From Lethocerus indicus (lineage: Eukaryota > Arthropoda > Insecta > Hemiptera > Belostomatidae), in the NCBI GenBank assembly GCA_019843655.1, contig JACDQD010000009.1:24914161-24978160 (forward strand): a stretch of DNA of 64,000 nucleotides. The letters run 5' to 3'. Position 1 is the stretch's first letter, and each line of letters starts with the position of its first letter. Positions 12,701 to 22,213 of the stretch are shown here, one piece after another. The notes below the pieces were generated by a model that searched no databases, was not told the origin of the DNA, and worked only from the letters and a program-made list of their open reading frames with translations. The translations under genes were made by a program, and so were the position numbers.

Positions 12701-15700
12701 GCTTACTGTTACAACTGCCTGCACTCTCTCCTCATAGGCAAAAATATCTGTTTCAATTGCCTCATGTTTCTTGGCCGCAGCTTCAACAGCAGCCAAATCA
12801 AATCCAAAGTTGTCCTAGAAAAGAATTCAAATTATTAATGATTTCACAGACAAAAAATATTTCTATCATATGTAGCGAAAAATAAATATTGTAAGAAACG
12901 TATAATAAATCTATAATAACACTATAATTACTTGTGAAACAAGGCGTTGATTTTCACTAAGCCATGTTTCCCTCATGCTAGCTTTCCTATTGAACCTAGC
13001 TGCAAGTTGTTCTAGTTTCTCTTGCCTTATCAGTTCTTCTCTCAAAGCCAATTCCCTAAAAATAATCATTTATATAACAACAATATCCGAATAGGTATAT
13101 AATACCGTGCGACAAATTTCAGATAATGTTAACGTTCCAATTTGAAATATTAAATCACCTTTCGTGTTCAGCCTTTTCAAGTCTCTCCCATGCTTTGTTG
13201 ATATCTGAAATCATTTTGCCTTCTTTTGGTGTATATGGCTTCTGGTTGTTTGCCCTCATCTTGGATTGTAATGTAAATAAAAGTACTTCGAGATTTCCCT
13301 TTTCCACAAATCTATGAAAACAATCAAATTTTGTCGTCAAATAAAAACCTTACCTTAACTCATTTCAATAAGACAACAATCATATACAAAATATCGAAAG
13401 AACTAATGTCTTGTTAGCAATAAACATACTTGGGCGGTTTTTCAACAGTTCTGTAGTTATTGAACTGTGACAATTGCTGCTGGACACCAGCCAGGGAATT
13501 GGCAAAGTTTCTGTCGCCAAGCTGTGAAATTGTCGCTTCAATCCATCGCAACAGATCACTTGTCAGTCCCTCATACTCCTGAACCATTCGGTCGTTGTCC
13601 ATGGCGATACCAACAACTTTACCGATACGTTTTCCCTGCACCGTCTCCTGTTTCATCTTACTGAAGTAATGGTAGTACGTAACAACATAAGTTATTATTG
13701 ATTTCTCATCCGGCTGTTCAACAAAGACATCTGAAAATAGAATGAAAAATACCCAGATGAAATTAGAAAAATTCGTTGACCAAAAATGCTGATATATATT
13801 TAAAAAAAACCTTCATTTTTTCGAAATATAAACGAGTCTTATTGGTTTCATTGCTCATCGTTTCTTATATTTGAATTTATTATAAAATCCGATAGAGACT
13901 GTTCGATTAAAAGTTACAAGAAAATCAATGCACCTTCTGCGTCAAGAAGTTTTGTAAGACCGAGTTTATCTTCTGCAACTGTGAATGCATTGTTTAAATT
14001 ATGGAGTGCGTTGGACTTTGACAGTTTCTCAAACTGTACCAAGTCAGGCCTGTGTTTATGAATAATCGCGTTGAAAGCGAGACCATCTCGCCACGAAGTT
14101 GTAAAATTTCTAACGTTCACATTGTGATAACCAGCGGTCTTCATCTGGCACCACAGCAACAAAGCATCTTTGGCTGATTTAGTTTCTTTGTTGTCCGTCT
14201 CTTCAATAGTGATGTCTTGTATCTAAAATAGAATTAGTAATTTACTAAATTTTCTCGAAATTCTATTTTTCAATCAATACAACTAACTACACCTAAAAAA
14301 AATTAGGGTAAAAAATTTCAATTAAAATATTCCTTTATTAAATAATTTATATAATTTGTTATATTCAAATATTCATATTATACTAGTACACACACCTTCA
14401 TTAACTGACTCAAACATTTCATTATTAATCTTAGATGGAGATAAGAGGTACTTCAATAAAACTAATTTGAACAAACAGGAGAATTTTAGAGAAGAACCAA
14501 TGAATTTTTCACTTCATTCCTGTAATTTCTTTTGAACTATATAACAATACTGGTTTAAAAAAGGTATTATCTGCCTTCTTTAACACTTATTTGCAACAAT
14601 AATACATATATATATACAACGAAAATATTTAATTTTACTTCGCCCAACTGATAACCTACAATTGAATGCAAACCTAAAAATGTGCTTATAAATAGTCAGG
14701 AAGGAGTAAAATGCTCTATAAATAGGAAACCCAACCTAGAAACTGATTTTAATGTAAACGACACTAGGGGACCATTACCCGCGCCAATTTAACAATTATT
14801 CCCTGGCATTAATAAACCGCTACTCGATTGAAACCTGTTATTTCATAGCACCTATAATTCCATTAGCGTATAAATAATAAATAAACCTGGAATCTAAGAA
14901 TGATTGTCCAAATGAGGCCAAGGCTAAGCCTGGCGTTGCCGTCTACAATATCGTGCGAACCCATATTTTCCAAATGGACTCTCTGCTCCCTCAGGAACTG
15001 CAAAGCCTTGTCGACATTTTCAAGGCAATGGATCCTCATTTTACCCTTCGTCGGTCTGGGCTGCAATAGGAAATTGATAATGTTAGCGATAAACCAAATG
15101 TCTATGCATAAAATGACAAATAAAAAACTTTAATTAACTCACCAGCCTCTCCCCCGACAGTACTTCCAGAAGTTTGAGCAGCATTTTGCCATCCCTAAGG
15201 TCAACATAGAGGTCGCTGATTTTACTATTAACTCTAATTAAATGCGAGTTGACCCATTTTTGAAAAGTTTTCTTTTGGACACTTTCTCTTTCGTCTGAAA
15301 AAAAATTGAGAAAATGTTATTAATTAATAGGATCTATTCTTTTAGGAATCCTATTCTATAGGGTAGTGACATTATAATTGCATTTGTGTGCTTCCGTGAG
15401 TATTACAAACTACATTTGAAATAAATAAATTATCATTATAATAATAAATTAAAAACTGTTAATTCAAAACTGTTTAATGTCATTGGATCCTTCATTAATA
15501 ATTTTAAATGTATAAAGTGATTGGATCGTGTGACAAAGATTATAAATAAGGAACAGGTTGATAATGTTAATAAATCCATCACATCTCAAAATGGTGATAC
15601 AATTATCTTATCTGTTTTTGTTATTGACATATTCTCAAGTGGGCTTCTTACTCGAACCTTAAATATTATATTGTCAATAGATGATATGGAATCAGTAGAG

Positions 15701-16932
15701 TTTAAAGTTCTAGCTGCATCTAAACTATTAAATAAATAACAGTGAAAACAACAAAAATATACTATCATTTTATTTATCATCATTTCATTATAATAACTGG
15801 TAATTATTTAATTATTATTTTAATATTAATGCAGCACATTATCAAATGTTCTTTTAATATCTCAGTGATTATAACAAATAATAATGAAATGTGGTTAAAC
15901 CTAGCTTAACTCAGTACATCGCATTGAAATATTTTTAAAATTTCTTAAAAAATAAAAAAAATGTATTTACATAAAATACTATTACAATTTTACTTAAATA
16001 AATATTCATAAAATCTGTATTATTAAACATGTACAATAATTGTCACCATTAAATAAATAGAAAACAAAAGTGATCTCGAATTATAATTTTTAATTATTTG
16101 ACAGTTAACGATTCATTTTAATGTCAGGTATAAAAGTAATATTGCCATCTTATCACACAGCGAACAGATAAGATATATCATAAGTAAACAGGCACCGATA
16201 CAAGTATTACTTTAAATTGTACTCAGCCCATTTTAAAAGAATTAATTCAAAGATATGAATACGATAAATGTAACAGAAATAAAGTTACGAATATTTCAGT
16301 TAATATTCTCGGCGAGTGAGAATACAATTCTGCAACCGGAGAAGTGAAATGACTATTCATTCCAGGAGTGGTGGAAAAACTTGACTATCTTGTTAAAGTT
16401 CAACAATAACAAACTGAATTGGTTGCACCATTAAGGAGGATCCAACTTGTTATATCAGCGAAAATATCGTAATTTTGCTGTCGAGAAATGTATCTAACCC
16501 CCCCCCGCCCCTCTTTTGAATCCTATAATGTAAGATCCGGGTAAAGTTTGCAAGCAAGGCGCTATAATTTGTACTTGTTAGCAACAAATTTCGTAAGTAT
16601 TACGCAACCGACGTTACGAAACACTGTGTACTACGGTCCTTAATATGCAATCGGCCCAGTTATTGTAATGTGGGCCCAGTGCTGAATATTTTCACACTGA
16701 TCTTCGCGACACGACGGGCACACACCCAAGGGACTTTATGTTATATTTGTTCGTTAAATATTATAAGATAAGGAGTGTCCAGTCTAAGTAAAGCATACCC
16801 GCTAGGGCCTTGATTCTGCTCCTTTCGAATAGGCGCGATGAGGAGTTGCCTCCGTCGTATTCGTAGTCGTCCACGATCTCCTGTTGGAGGGTCGGGTCCC
16901 ATCTCACAACAGAGATATCCGTCGTCATCTCT
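597..16932 (-). CDS. beta-Spec: beta-spectrin gene, coding part (C-terminus incomplete)
   Basis: This gene encodes the beta chain of the spectrin membrane skeleton, which pairs with alpha-spectrin, cross-links actin and binds ankyrin under the plasma membrane. Thirty-three exons from the ATG at 16928 down to 3223 join without a phase error into about 2,080 codons. The order is a short N-terminus ([12 protein letters not shown]), two calponin-homology domains (about residues 50-280), then spectrin repeats 1-17 with recurring Trp and heptad patterns. Linker exons follow at 2123-2238, 1850-1932 and probably 597-659. The PH domain known in this family is not seen and should lie beyond position 1. 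Family identity is near certain from long conserved stretches such as [19 protein letters not shown] and [12 protein letters not shown]. Exons are listed separately; a very long 5' intron lies upstream. Confidence 0.97.
660..1849. other. AT-rich non-coding stretch, probably intron
   Basis: Between two linker exons. No coding sequence with family similarity was seen on either strand; the short ORFs here look like chance. Confidence 0.5.
1850..1932 (-). CDS. beta-Spec: beta-spectrin exon: acidic Ala-rich linker
   Basis: It completes Arg, then [20 protein letters not shown] and PEAELRR plus one base before GTAACG. Low-complexity linker of the type that precedes the PH domain; the phase fits the previous exon. 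Confidence 0.75.
2123..2238 (-). CDS. beta-Spec: beta-spectrin exon: linker after repeat 17
   Basis: The acceptor CTTTCAG leads to [20 protein letters not shown], a charged helix matching the family's FELKEMKRRQ linker. It continues with a Pro/Gln-rich tail ([13 protein letters not shown]) and ends with two bases before GTCCGT, a weak donor. Confidence 0.85.
2361..2747 (-). CDS. beta-Spec: Extra in-frame 129-codon candidate exon of beta-spectrin
   Basis: A 387-nt stretch is open throughout, has a pyrimidine-rich acceptor ending GAGCACAG, and ends TTAACTCCA at consensus donor GTGAGT. Its phase is 0 at both ends, so it can be included or skipped without breaking the chain. It starts [12 protein letters not shown], compared with YELKELKRR at the next exon. 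It then has [45 protein letters not shown] and [12 protein letters not shown]. It is Pro-rich and not a spectrin repeat. I know no such segment in beta-spectrin and recognise no other family. It may be an alternative cassette between repeat 17 and the PH linker, or an exon of another unit. Confidence 0.55.
3223..3327 (-). CDS. beta-Spec: beta-spectrin exon: partial repeat 17, helix B
   Basis: 35 codons, phase 0. It reads [20 protein letters not shown], then [13 protein letters not shown] at GTGAGT. In Drosophila the next residues are FELKEMKRRQ; here the equivalent [10 protein letters not shown] sits at 2238, past an extra candidate exon. Confidence 0.95.
3448..3539 (-). CDS. beta-Spec: beta-spectrin exon: partial repeat 17, helix A
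   Basis: It completes Ile, then [20 protein letters not shown] and [10 protein letters not shown] at GTGTAAGT (cut before GTAAGT). This partial repeat joins the alpha-spectrin N-terminus to form tetramers in this family. Confidence 0.95.
3622..3706 (-). CDS. beta-Spec: beta-spectrin exon: repeat 16 end
   Basis: It reads [20 protein letters not shown], then ERWENLQL plus one base before GTAAGT. Short exon placed by splice phase and family alignment. Confidence 0.93.
3793..3931 (-). CDS. beta-Spec: beta-spectrin exon: repeat 16-17
   Basis: It completes Arg, then [40 protein letters not shown] and HYASNE before GTAATT. Confidence 0.94.
4255..4499 (-). CDS. beta-Spec: beta-spectrin exon: repeat 16
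   Basis: It reads [20 protein letters not shown], then [32 protein letters not shown] and [10 protein letters not shown], ending on a split Arg codon. Confidence 0.95.
4847..5026 (-). CDS. beta-Spec: beta-spectrin exon: repeat 15-16
   Basis: 60 codons, phase 0. It reads [20 protein letters not shown], then [20 protein letters not shown], and ends LQSQ at GTTTTG. Very strongly conserved. Confidence 0.95.
5271..5465 (-). CDS. beta-Spec: beta-spectrin exon: repeat 15
   Basis: 65 codons, phase 0. It reads [20 protein letters not shown], then [20 protein letters not shown], and ends ATRTQ at GTCAGT. Confidence 0.94.
5577..5781 (-). CDS. beta-Spec: beta-spectrin exon: repeat 14-15
   Basis: It completes Ser, then [40 protein letters not shown] and [20 protein letters not shown]. 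It ends HVT at GTAAGT. Part of the ankyrin-binding region by family knowledge. Confidence 0.94.
6227..6435 (-). CDS. beta-Spec: beta-spectrin exon: repeat 14
   Basis: It reads [40 protein letters not shown] and [13 protein letters not shown], and ends with two bases of a Ser codon. Repeats 14-15 hold the ankyrin-binding surface in this family. Confidence 0.94.
6659..6859 (-). CDS. beta-Spec: beta-spectrin exon: repeat 13-14
   Basis: 67 codons, phase 0. It reads [20 protein letters not shown], then [20 protein letters not shown], and ends KAQQ at GTATTT. Confidence 0.93.
7568..7684 (-). CDS. beta-Spec: beta-spectrin exon: repeat 12-13
   Basis: 39 codons, phase 0, flanked by AATTATAG and GTAATT. 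It reads [20 protein letters not shown], then [12 protein letters not shown]. Found by splice phase between its neighbours. Confidence 0.92.
7824..8024 (-). CDS. beta-Spec: beta-spectrin exon: repeat 12
   Basis: 67 codons, phase 0. It reads [20 protein letters not shown], then [20 protein letters not shown] and LKNKEAFQ before GTGAGG. Confidence 0.93.
8152..8574 (-). CDS. beta-Spec: beta-spectrin exon: repeats 10-12 (largest exon)
   Basis: 141 codons, phase 0. It reads [20 protein letters not shown], then [39 protein letters not shown] and [13 protein letters not shown] 148-codon antisense ORF on the other strand is a shadow. Confidence 0.95.
8874..8992 (-). CDS. beta-Spec: beta-spectrin exon: repeat 10
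   Basis: It completes Gly, then [20 protein letters not shown] and [15 protein letters not shown] before GTGCAT. Charged helical sequence. Confidence 0.9.
9084..9216 (-). CDS. beta-Spec: beta-spectrin exon: repeat 10 start
   Basis: It reads [20 protein letters not shown], then [13 protein letters not shown], and ends GHFA plus one base of Gly before GTTTGT. Matches the conserved family order. Confidence 0.92.
9307..9519 (-). CDS. beta-Spec: beta-spectrin exon: repeat 9
   Basis: 71 codons, phase 0. It reads [20 protein letters not shown], then [20 protein letters not shown] and [15 protein letters not shown]. It ends DDTP at GTAAGT. Confidence 0.93.
9684..9734. repeat. (TA)n microsatellite
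   Basis: About 50 bp of perfect TA dinucleotides in the intron right after the repeat 8-9 exon donor. Confidence 0.95.
9763..10002 (-). CDS. beta-Spec: beta-spectrin exon: repeat 8-9
   Basis: 80 codons, phase 0. It reads [20 protein letters not shown], then [20 protein letters not shown], and ends GERITA at donor GTAGGT. A (TA)n microsatellite lies in the following intron. Confidence 0.93.
10158..10322 (-). CDS. beta-Spec: beta-spectrin exon: repeat 7-8
   Basis: 55 codons, phase 0. It reads [20 protein letters not shown], then [19 protein letters not shown], and ends ELTMM at GTATTC. Confidence 0.93.
10419..10607 (-). CDS. beta-Spec: beta-spectrin exon: repeat 7
   Basis: 63 codons, phase 0. 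It reads [20 protein letters not shown], then [20 protein letters not shown] and [13 protein letters not shown] before GTACGT. Confidence 0.94.
10693..10884 (-). CDS. beta-Spec: beta-spectrin exon: repeat 6-7
   Basis: 64 codons, phase 0. It reads [20 protein letters not shown], then [20 protein letters not shown] and [12 protein letters not shown], strongly conserved among insect beta-spectrins. Confidence 0.94.
10967..11326 (-). CDS. beta-Spec: beta-spectrin exon: repeat 5-6
   Basis: 120 codons, phase 0 at both ends. It reads [40 protein letters not shown] and [20 protein letters not shown]. It ends GEK at GTACGT. Confidence 0.94.
11448..11516 (-). CDS. beta-Spec: Possible 69-nt cassette exon in beta-spectrin
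   Basis: Exactly 23 open codons, reading [14 protein letters not shown] and then YHNPSIKAE, with phase 0 at both ends. The donor is near perfect (GCTGAG then GTAAGT) and the acceptor is weak (TATCAGTATTAG). Known family members go straight from VDYHQ to FFADADD, so this would be an insertion near the repeat 4/5 boundary. The intron to the upstream exon would be only 36 nt, shorter than usual insect introns, which argues against it. Confidence 0.35.
11553..11753 (-). CDS. beta-Spec: beta-spectrin exon: repeat 4-5
   Basis: Phase 0 at both ends, 67 codons. It reads [20 protein letters not shown], then [16 protein letters not shown], and ends EEAVDYHQ at GTGATT. By family alignment it should join directly to FFADADDVD of the exon at 10967-11326. 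Confidence 0.93.
11855..12046 (-). CDS. beta-Spec: beta-spectrin exon: repeat 3-4
   Basis: Phase 0 at both ends, 64 codons. It reads [20 protein letters not shown], then [20 protein letters not shown] and LLLSKHK before GTCAAT. Confidence 0.93.
12128..12315 (-). CDS. beta-Spec: beta-spectrin exon: repeat 3
   Basis: It completes the Gly codon of [20 protein letters not shown] and ends VEKVQQLE at donor GTACGC. The 3' limit could be off by one base by my count, but the frame is clear. Confidence 0.93.
12399..12562 (-). CDS. beta-Spec: beta-spectrin exon: repeat 2-3
   Basis: It reads [20 protein letters not shown], then [20 protein letters not shown], and ends at LLSDDY plus one base before GTAATT. 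The conserved Trp of the repeat is in RLWNYLL. Confidence 0.93.
12651..12814 (-). CDS. beta-Spec: beta-spectrin exon: repeat 2
   Basis: It reads [19 protein letters not shown], then [20 protein letters not shown]. It starts in phase 0 and ends with two bases of an Arg codon. Typical helix B/C content of a spectrin repeat. Confidence 0.94.
12932..13055 (-). CDS. beta-Spec: beta-spectrin exon: repeat 1-2
   Basis: It reads [20 protein letters not shown], then [19 protein letters not shown]. It begins with one base completing Arg and ends in phase 0 at GTAATT. Confidence 0.93.
13159..13311 (-). CDS. beta-Spec: beta-spectrin exon: repeat 1
   Basis: It reads [20 protein letters not shown], then [20 protein letters not shown], highly conserved in the family. 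It ends on a split Arg codon (AG) at donor GTGATT. Confidence 0.93.
13430..13730 (-). CDS. beta-Spec: beta-spectrin exon: end of CH2 and start of repeat 1
   Basis: It completes the Asp codon, then [20 protein letters not shown] and the lead into repeat 1 ([27 protein letters not shown]). It ends EKPP plus two bases at GTATGT. CH2 is followed directly by the first spectrin helix. Confidence 0.95.
13934..14222 (-). CDS. beta-Spec: beta-spectrin exon: CH1-CH2 linker and CH2
   Basis: It begins [20 protein letters not shown] and then has the second calponin-homology domain ([38 protein letters not shown]). It ends LLDAE plus one base. Part of the actin-binding module. Confidence 0.95.
14887..15060 (-). 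CDS. beta-Spec: beta-spectrin exon: first CH domain, C half
   Basis: Phase 0 at both ends. It starts [20 protein letters not shown] and continues through [11 protein letters not shown] to [10 protein letters not shown], the conserved end of CH1 that packs against actin. Confidence 0.95.
15143..15294 (-). CDS. beta-Spec: beta-spectrin exon: first CH domain, N half
   Basis: The exon opens after TTTTTTTTCAG and completes the split Asp codon. It carries the actinin-type actin-binding signature [10 protein letters not shown] and the second CH signature [20 protein letters not shown]. It ends in phase 0 at GTGAGT. Confidence 0.95.
16799..16932 (-). CDS. beta-Spec: beta-spectrin coding start exon
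   Basis: The acceptor TTGTGTTGCAG precedes AGAG and the ATG at 16928. The product begins [12 protein letters not shown] and contains [20 protein letters not shown], the standard N-terminus of this family, which fixes the start. It ends with a split codon (G) at donor GTATGC. The out-of-frame ORF read through this exon is not real. Confidence 0.95.
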
Positions 16933-17261
16933 CTGCAACACAATACAACAATTATAACTCGTCAACGGCCTAAAATATTCCACCTGAATTCGTCTGGAAG
17001 TGGCGAAAGAAACGGAATCGCTGGAACAATAAAACGACACTGATTTCAGTGTCTGGAAGAAAGGGTAGAATTGATTAAGTCCTCTCTGTGTTTCAGTAAT
17101 GGTTAAAAAATAAACTACAAGTTTTCTGAAGACGGAAATCAGTTCGATAGATTCATTACTACCAATCCCCCCCCACACATGGCCAAAAGCGTAATTCTAT
17201 GCTGACTGTTAAACTTTCATATTTTTAAATTTTTCGACACTAAAAATATTATTTCCTATTT

Positions 17262-17489
17262 TGATATACCTGTTTTGTGGTCTGCGAGGGGTTGGAATAG
17301 ACTGTAGGTTCGTGATGTTTCTGTCTCCTCTCGCCATCTTCAGTAGCGCTGTGTGTTAGTCACTGTCGTGGCACTTTGGATGTTTTTCGGGCATTATTTT
17401 TGTACAAATACTACTGAAGATGGCCGAAAAACCGGTCTAGCAAAAGACCAAACCTCAGCGAGAGAGGAGACAGAAACATCCCAACCCAA
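17262..17489. repeat. Foldback repeat, copy 1 (degraded)
   Basis: It begins TATACCTGTTTTGTGGTC and has the GCGAGGGGTTGGAATA box, the arm GTTCGTGATGTTTCTGTCTC and the matching opposite arm (GGTCTAGCAAAAGACCAAAC, GAGGAGACAGAAACATC). The left arm lacks the GGTCTTTTGCTAGACC hairpin and the centre is shortened. Confidence 0.85.
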
Positions 17490-19236
17490 TTATCGATAAT
17501 CGCATTTAGCACCCCTACATTAATTCACTGGGGGTGGGGGTTATAAACAATTATAACTGGAATAATCACGACGGCAGGCACTGAGACGACCTTTAGGAGA
17601 GTACGGGAAGGAAACAAAATTTATATCGGAGAAAAACTTTAAAGTGGTATAAATGGCAGATGCAGCGTGTTCCAATTGAGCCCCCGGGGTTTCCCTCCCC
17701 TATCGACCCGTCCAGTCTCCCTTTCACTTCAAATCATTACAGACTTAACAAATATTACAGGCTAACCAGGCACTCTGTATAATCTTCAATAGAAATCACT
17801 AAAATCCCGGGAATAATTTAAGCTCAACTGGGCTTTTGTAGCGAAAGTTAACTCGACCCCTTGAAAAACGGGACCGGGTTAGAGACAAATTTCGACTCGG
17901 AGAGTTAATATAAAGATTAAATTTCAGAATAAACATATTATAGGGAATCAAACCGATAAGTTCGATACGATGTATACTAGAGTCGATTAGTACAAAAATA
18001 AACTTCTTATCATCCGGTTCATTTTGTCACAGCCCAGTTACTTTAACATTTAATCACGAATTCGGCCGATTAAAAATATTATTACACCCTATTTTCTTTA
18101 TTCCTTTTTTGCAGTTTATAGTAGAACTCCTTACAGTGGGTAAAATATTTCTATGCACTTCGGCTTACAACATTCCTTATCGCGAGTTAAAAGTTTTCCC
18201 CGTTCAAAACCTTGAGATAAGGACTCCCACGAAAAATATCAAATATTCCAATTCGGCGAGGAATTCTTGGACGTTTTTGAACTCTTCAACTAGACCGAGT
18301 GAATGCTCGGCTATTTACTGCTCCGAAATTGTACAGCGAATATATTGGCCGCGAATAAATAATTCCTGTTGTAGAACGGGCTCAATAAATAGTTGTGAAT
18401 GGCGGAGAAAAAAAGTTGAAATATCGCCGAATGATACTCGATAACGGCCTTCAACCAGTTGAATCTGACGGCTTAAGATAAATTCAGAAACTACTGATCC
18501 CTAAACCCCCCAAAATAGGGCGAAATTACTTATTCTTCGTAAAGCGGGCGCGGTCAACGGAGGAAAATACTCCAATTTGGTTCTGTGTGAATGAATGATT
18601 CGGAGGAAATACTGGAAGTTTTATCGTTCTAAAATTGGTTCCCCTGCGGTTCGCCGGCATCCTTTTGGCAGACCGCAACAGCACAGCACTTGCAGCACTA
18701 CGAAGGTTGGATGATTTGAACCAAAATCTGATTATTATAATTAGCCGACGATAGTCTACATTTATCCACACTTAACAACTAACCCGTATAAAAAAAAAAC
18801 CAACATTCCAGAATTTTTTGCATTATAACCATAATTTTTAAAAGACAAAATGACTGTATGATTTGTGTTCTCGTAATGAAATAATTTTAATCAGAATAAT
18901 ACAATTACAATGTTCTATCTATAAACGGGAAAAGTAACAATAAAATACCTTCCAAAAGTATTTCTAACTAATATTTTAGACAATAATTTAAGATACTGGC
19001 TTGTGGACGGCCGAGAGTTTGGAATATCTTCAAAAACAACGCAAGTAGAGCGATTTAATCAGATATCCCTCGCCCCAATCAAAAACATTACGCAACCAAT
19101 TCTCAATTGGAATTCTCCAGTATAAATTCATGAATTTAATTCCGGCATCAATTGACTACATAGAAAATGCCGCTAGCCTAACAAAAATTAAAGGTTCTAT
19201 TTCGAAAAAAATTTTTTTTCTATTAGGATTAATTCA

Positions 19237-19555
19237 GCGAGGGGTTGGAATACCGTAGGTTCGTGATGTTTCTGTCTCCTCTCTCGCTGCTGGTTTGGTC
19301 TTTTGCTAGACCGGTTTCGGCCGCTCGCCCCATCTTCAGTAGCGCTGTGTTACTGTCACTGTTAGCACTTTGGATGTACTGTCAGTAAATGTGAAAGTGA
19401 CAGTGGGGGCAGTGAGGATGCCCCACGAAAAACATCCAAAGTGCTGACAAGTGACAGTAACACAGCGCTACTGAAGATGGCGAGCGGCCGACAAACCGGT
19501 CTAGCAAAAGACCAAACCAGCAGCGAGAGGAGACAGAAACATCACGAACCTACAG
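19237..19555. repeat. Foldback repeat, copy 2
   Basis: Two arms of about 140 bp are near-perfect reverse complements, from GTAGGTTCGTGATGTTTCTG to CAGAAACATCACGAACCTAC, around a centre with CATCCAAAGTGC and its complement. It lacks the leading TATACCTGTTTTGTGG end seen in the other copies. Confidence 0.9.
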
Positions 19556-20607
19556 ACTATTACTTCATAGTATATGTTACATGCATTATTGGTGATGATG
19601 GTTTCTCCTTTTTTAAAACGAAATTCGGTAAAGGAAAAATGGTCGGAGAGAACCGAGAGGCCGAAGTTATTACCGGGCCCAACTGTTCAAATTAATTTGA
19701 TCACAGAACAAATACGTTTAACAAACTCTCGAACTTATAGCGTTAACGCGTTAACGAAGGAATATTAAATTAGACACTGGTGTTATCCGCCCAACTTAAC
19801 AACTCTTGACTAACGGCCGAAGAGAGCCGTGCGAAGGGTGTACGAAACTAAAAACGCAAATAAAAATTAAACTGTTCTTAATTTTTACATCTACCCTAGA
19901 CGGAGATTAACAAAAACTATGGATAAGGCAGGCCAGAAAGATTTTTATTTGATGAAGGAATAATGTCACTACAAAGTTAGGGCGACCTAAAAATTATACC
20001 AGTATTACAAAATTATTGAGGTTTTCTTGGCAAATTAGTTAAATACTTTATAAGTCGCCGGCGGCAATTTTTAACCGAATATAAACGTGACATCAGTCTT
20101 TAAGTGCAAGAGAAATGTATGCAGTCATACACTAATAATGTAGGTCGTAACACGGCCATGACGCCGGCAAATCATAATTATCGACTGTACGTCCTTAAGC
20201 CTATCGTCAATTTGTTTTTCAAGTCCTTCGCTGCGGCAGTTTCACATTTTCCACAAGGCCGTCGCAAAACGACGTCGTCTCCCGAAGGCAAAAAAAGGGC
20301 CCAACTCGATTGGGAATCTCCCACGAGATTTCCTACCCGCGCACAGCTTCTCGGTTTTTCCCCCGGGTCATACTTTAAATCGAGCTTTTTCATCCCCCGC
20401 AATGAGATTCTCAGAGCGTAAAATATTCAGCGACACCTTCCCTACGAATCAGACTCCACTTCGTGAAAATAGACCGGTGAGAGTGTACGTGCAATTCGGA
20501 ACAAACTCATAAACATCTTTTCACGCGCTACAAAAATTGCTGATCAGCTACGACAGCAATCCTAAGTGGATTGGATAGAACGATGGATGTAAATTATTGA
20601 AAACAAT

Positions 20608-20951
20608 TTAATATACCTGTTTTGTGGTCTGCGAGGGGTTTTGGAATACTCTGTAGGTTCGCGATGTTTCTGTCTCCTCTCTCGCTGCCGGTTTGGTCTT
20701 CTGCTAGACCGGTTTGTCGGCCGCTCGCCGTCTTCAGTAGCGCTGTGTTACTGTCACTGTTGTGGCACTTTGGATGTTTTTCGTGGGGCATCCTCACTGC
20801 CCCCACTGTCACTTTCACATGTACTGACAGTACATCCAAAGTAACAGTGACTAACACAGCGCTACTGAAGATGGCGAGCGGCCGACAAACCTGCCTAGCA
20901 AAAGACCAAAACAGCAGCGAGAGAGGAGACAGAAACATGACGAACCAACAG
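20608..20951. repeat. Foldback repeat, copy 3, with target duplication
   Basis: Full-length copy: TTAATATACCTGTTTTGTGG at the left, two arms with GGTCTTCTGCTAGACC-type hairpins, and the right end ACGAACCAACAG. It is flanked by a 14-bp direct repeat, TTATTGAAAACAAT, at 20594-20607 and 20952-20965. Confidence 0.92.
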
Positions 20952-22213
20952 TTATTGAAAACAATCTAACGACTGACGGATATTTTATGTCGTGAAGGCG
21001 GTTCGAATGGCTTGGGAGACTTTTTAACGGAGAGAGAGAGATGTGCAAGAGGAAGGATGAAGGATGAATATTTTTATAGAACGGCGAGATGGGCAGATGG
21101 CGTCATTGGGCTACATGACATCATTTCTAAGCCACGTTTTGCCCCCACTCACCGAATGACCTATACCCAACTAACACGCAACAACTACCTACGCATATCG
21201 GTAATTGCATTCACACAGCCTTCTTAGAGACATATTCCCAGCATATATCGACGAATGCGTGTATCAAAAATATCGAACAGGTCATGGGGCCACGCGATCG
21301 GTCTACTTGGACGGAGTATTAGACACACTTTGGCCAATAGGCTTAAAGTTTCCACGAAGAAACATGACGCCGGTCACTTCTAATATTATAACTGTGACTA
21401 ACACAAGGTGACGATTTGAAGACAAACGCATATTGTTTTCTCTATCTATCTTTCTAACTAAAATTCTGTTTTAGAATAAAAATAGGACGGTTAAACGGGA
21501 CAAGTTGACCGGACGAAAGGAAGTTTAAAAAACCCCATTATAATTCAGCAGACAACGGAGCGTTGAACAGTTGGCAACGGCACCCCCGGGGATGGCAACC
21601 GTAGCGTAATATTAGACCTATAAACAATGTATGAATACAGGCTATAGTCTCTGTCTGACTGGCGGAATGTAACGGTTTGAATGATTCGTGGACGAGTATT
21701 TTAAAAGGGATAGCTCAAATTTAATTTGAGCTGTAGTGCGGAGGTCAAAGGACGACGGGGAGAATTTCGGCAATTCTTGTGAAACACCAGAAATTGAAGT
21801 AATAATAAAAATGTAGATTAAAAAGGACACTGTAAACGCCCAGATGGTGACAGCAGCCTTCGCAATGCGAGGAGTTCATTCCTAAAAATAGCGCTATTAC
21901 TCAGTAGTGCTTCAGTCAGCCAGGTGAAAGTAGCCCTGTCGCTGATAAATACTTTACCAGCTAATTACTTTGGAAGGTAATAATCAGCCCCAAACCGAAT
22001 CCTGATTTTTCCATTGAACATTAACGTTATTTGCCGTCCATTGATATTTCAGCGCCCATTTTATATTATAATTACTTTACCACTAGCAATGCAGATATAC
22101 AAACATGCCGCACATAGAGTGCTCCTTTTATAGAGTGATTTACCTTTGAGGAACTTGTAACTTTTAATATAAGCTTCTAAATGTCTCACGATGTGCCCTT
22201 TACAGGAACTTAC

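Noticed and set aside
16741..17178. 145-codon minus-strand ORF covering the spectrin start exon
   Set aside because: It reads the start exon out of frame and runs through the acceptor into the intron. The conserved frame is the one beginning [10 protein letters not shown].
20178..20421. Pair of opposed ORFs near 20.2 kb
   Set aside because: Open on both strands, no motif, flanked by repeats; probably chance.
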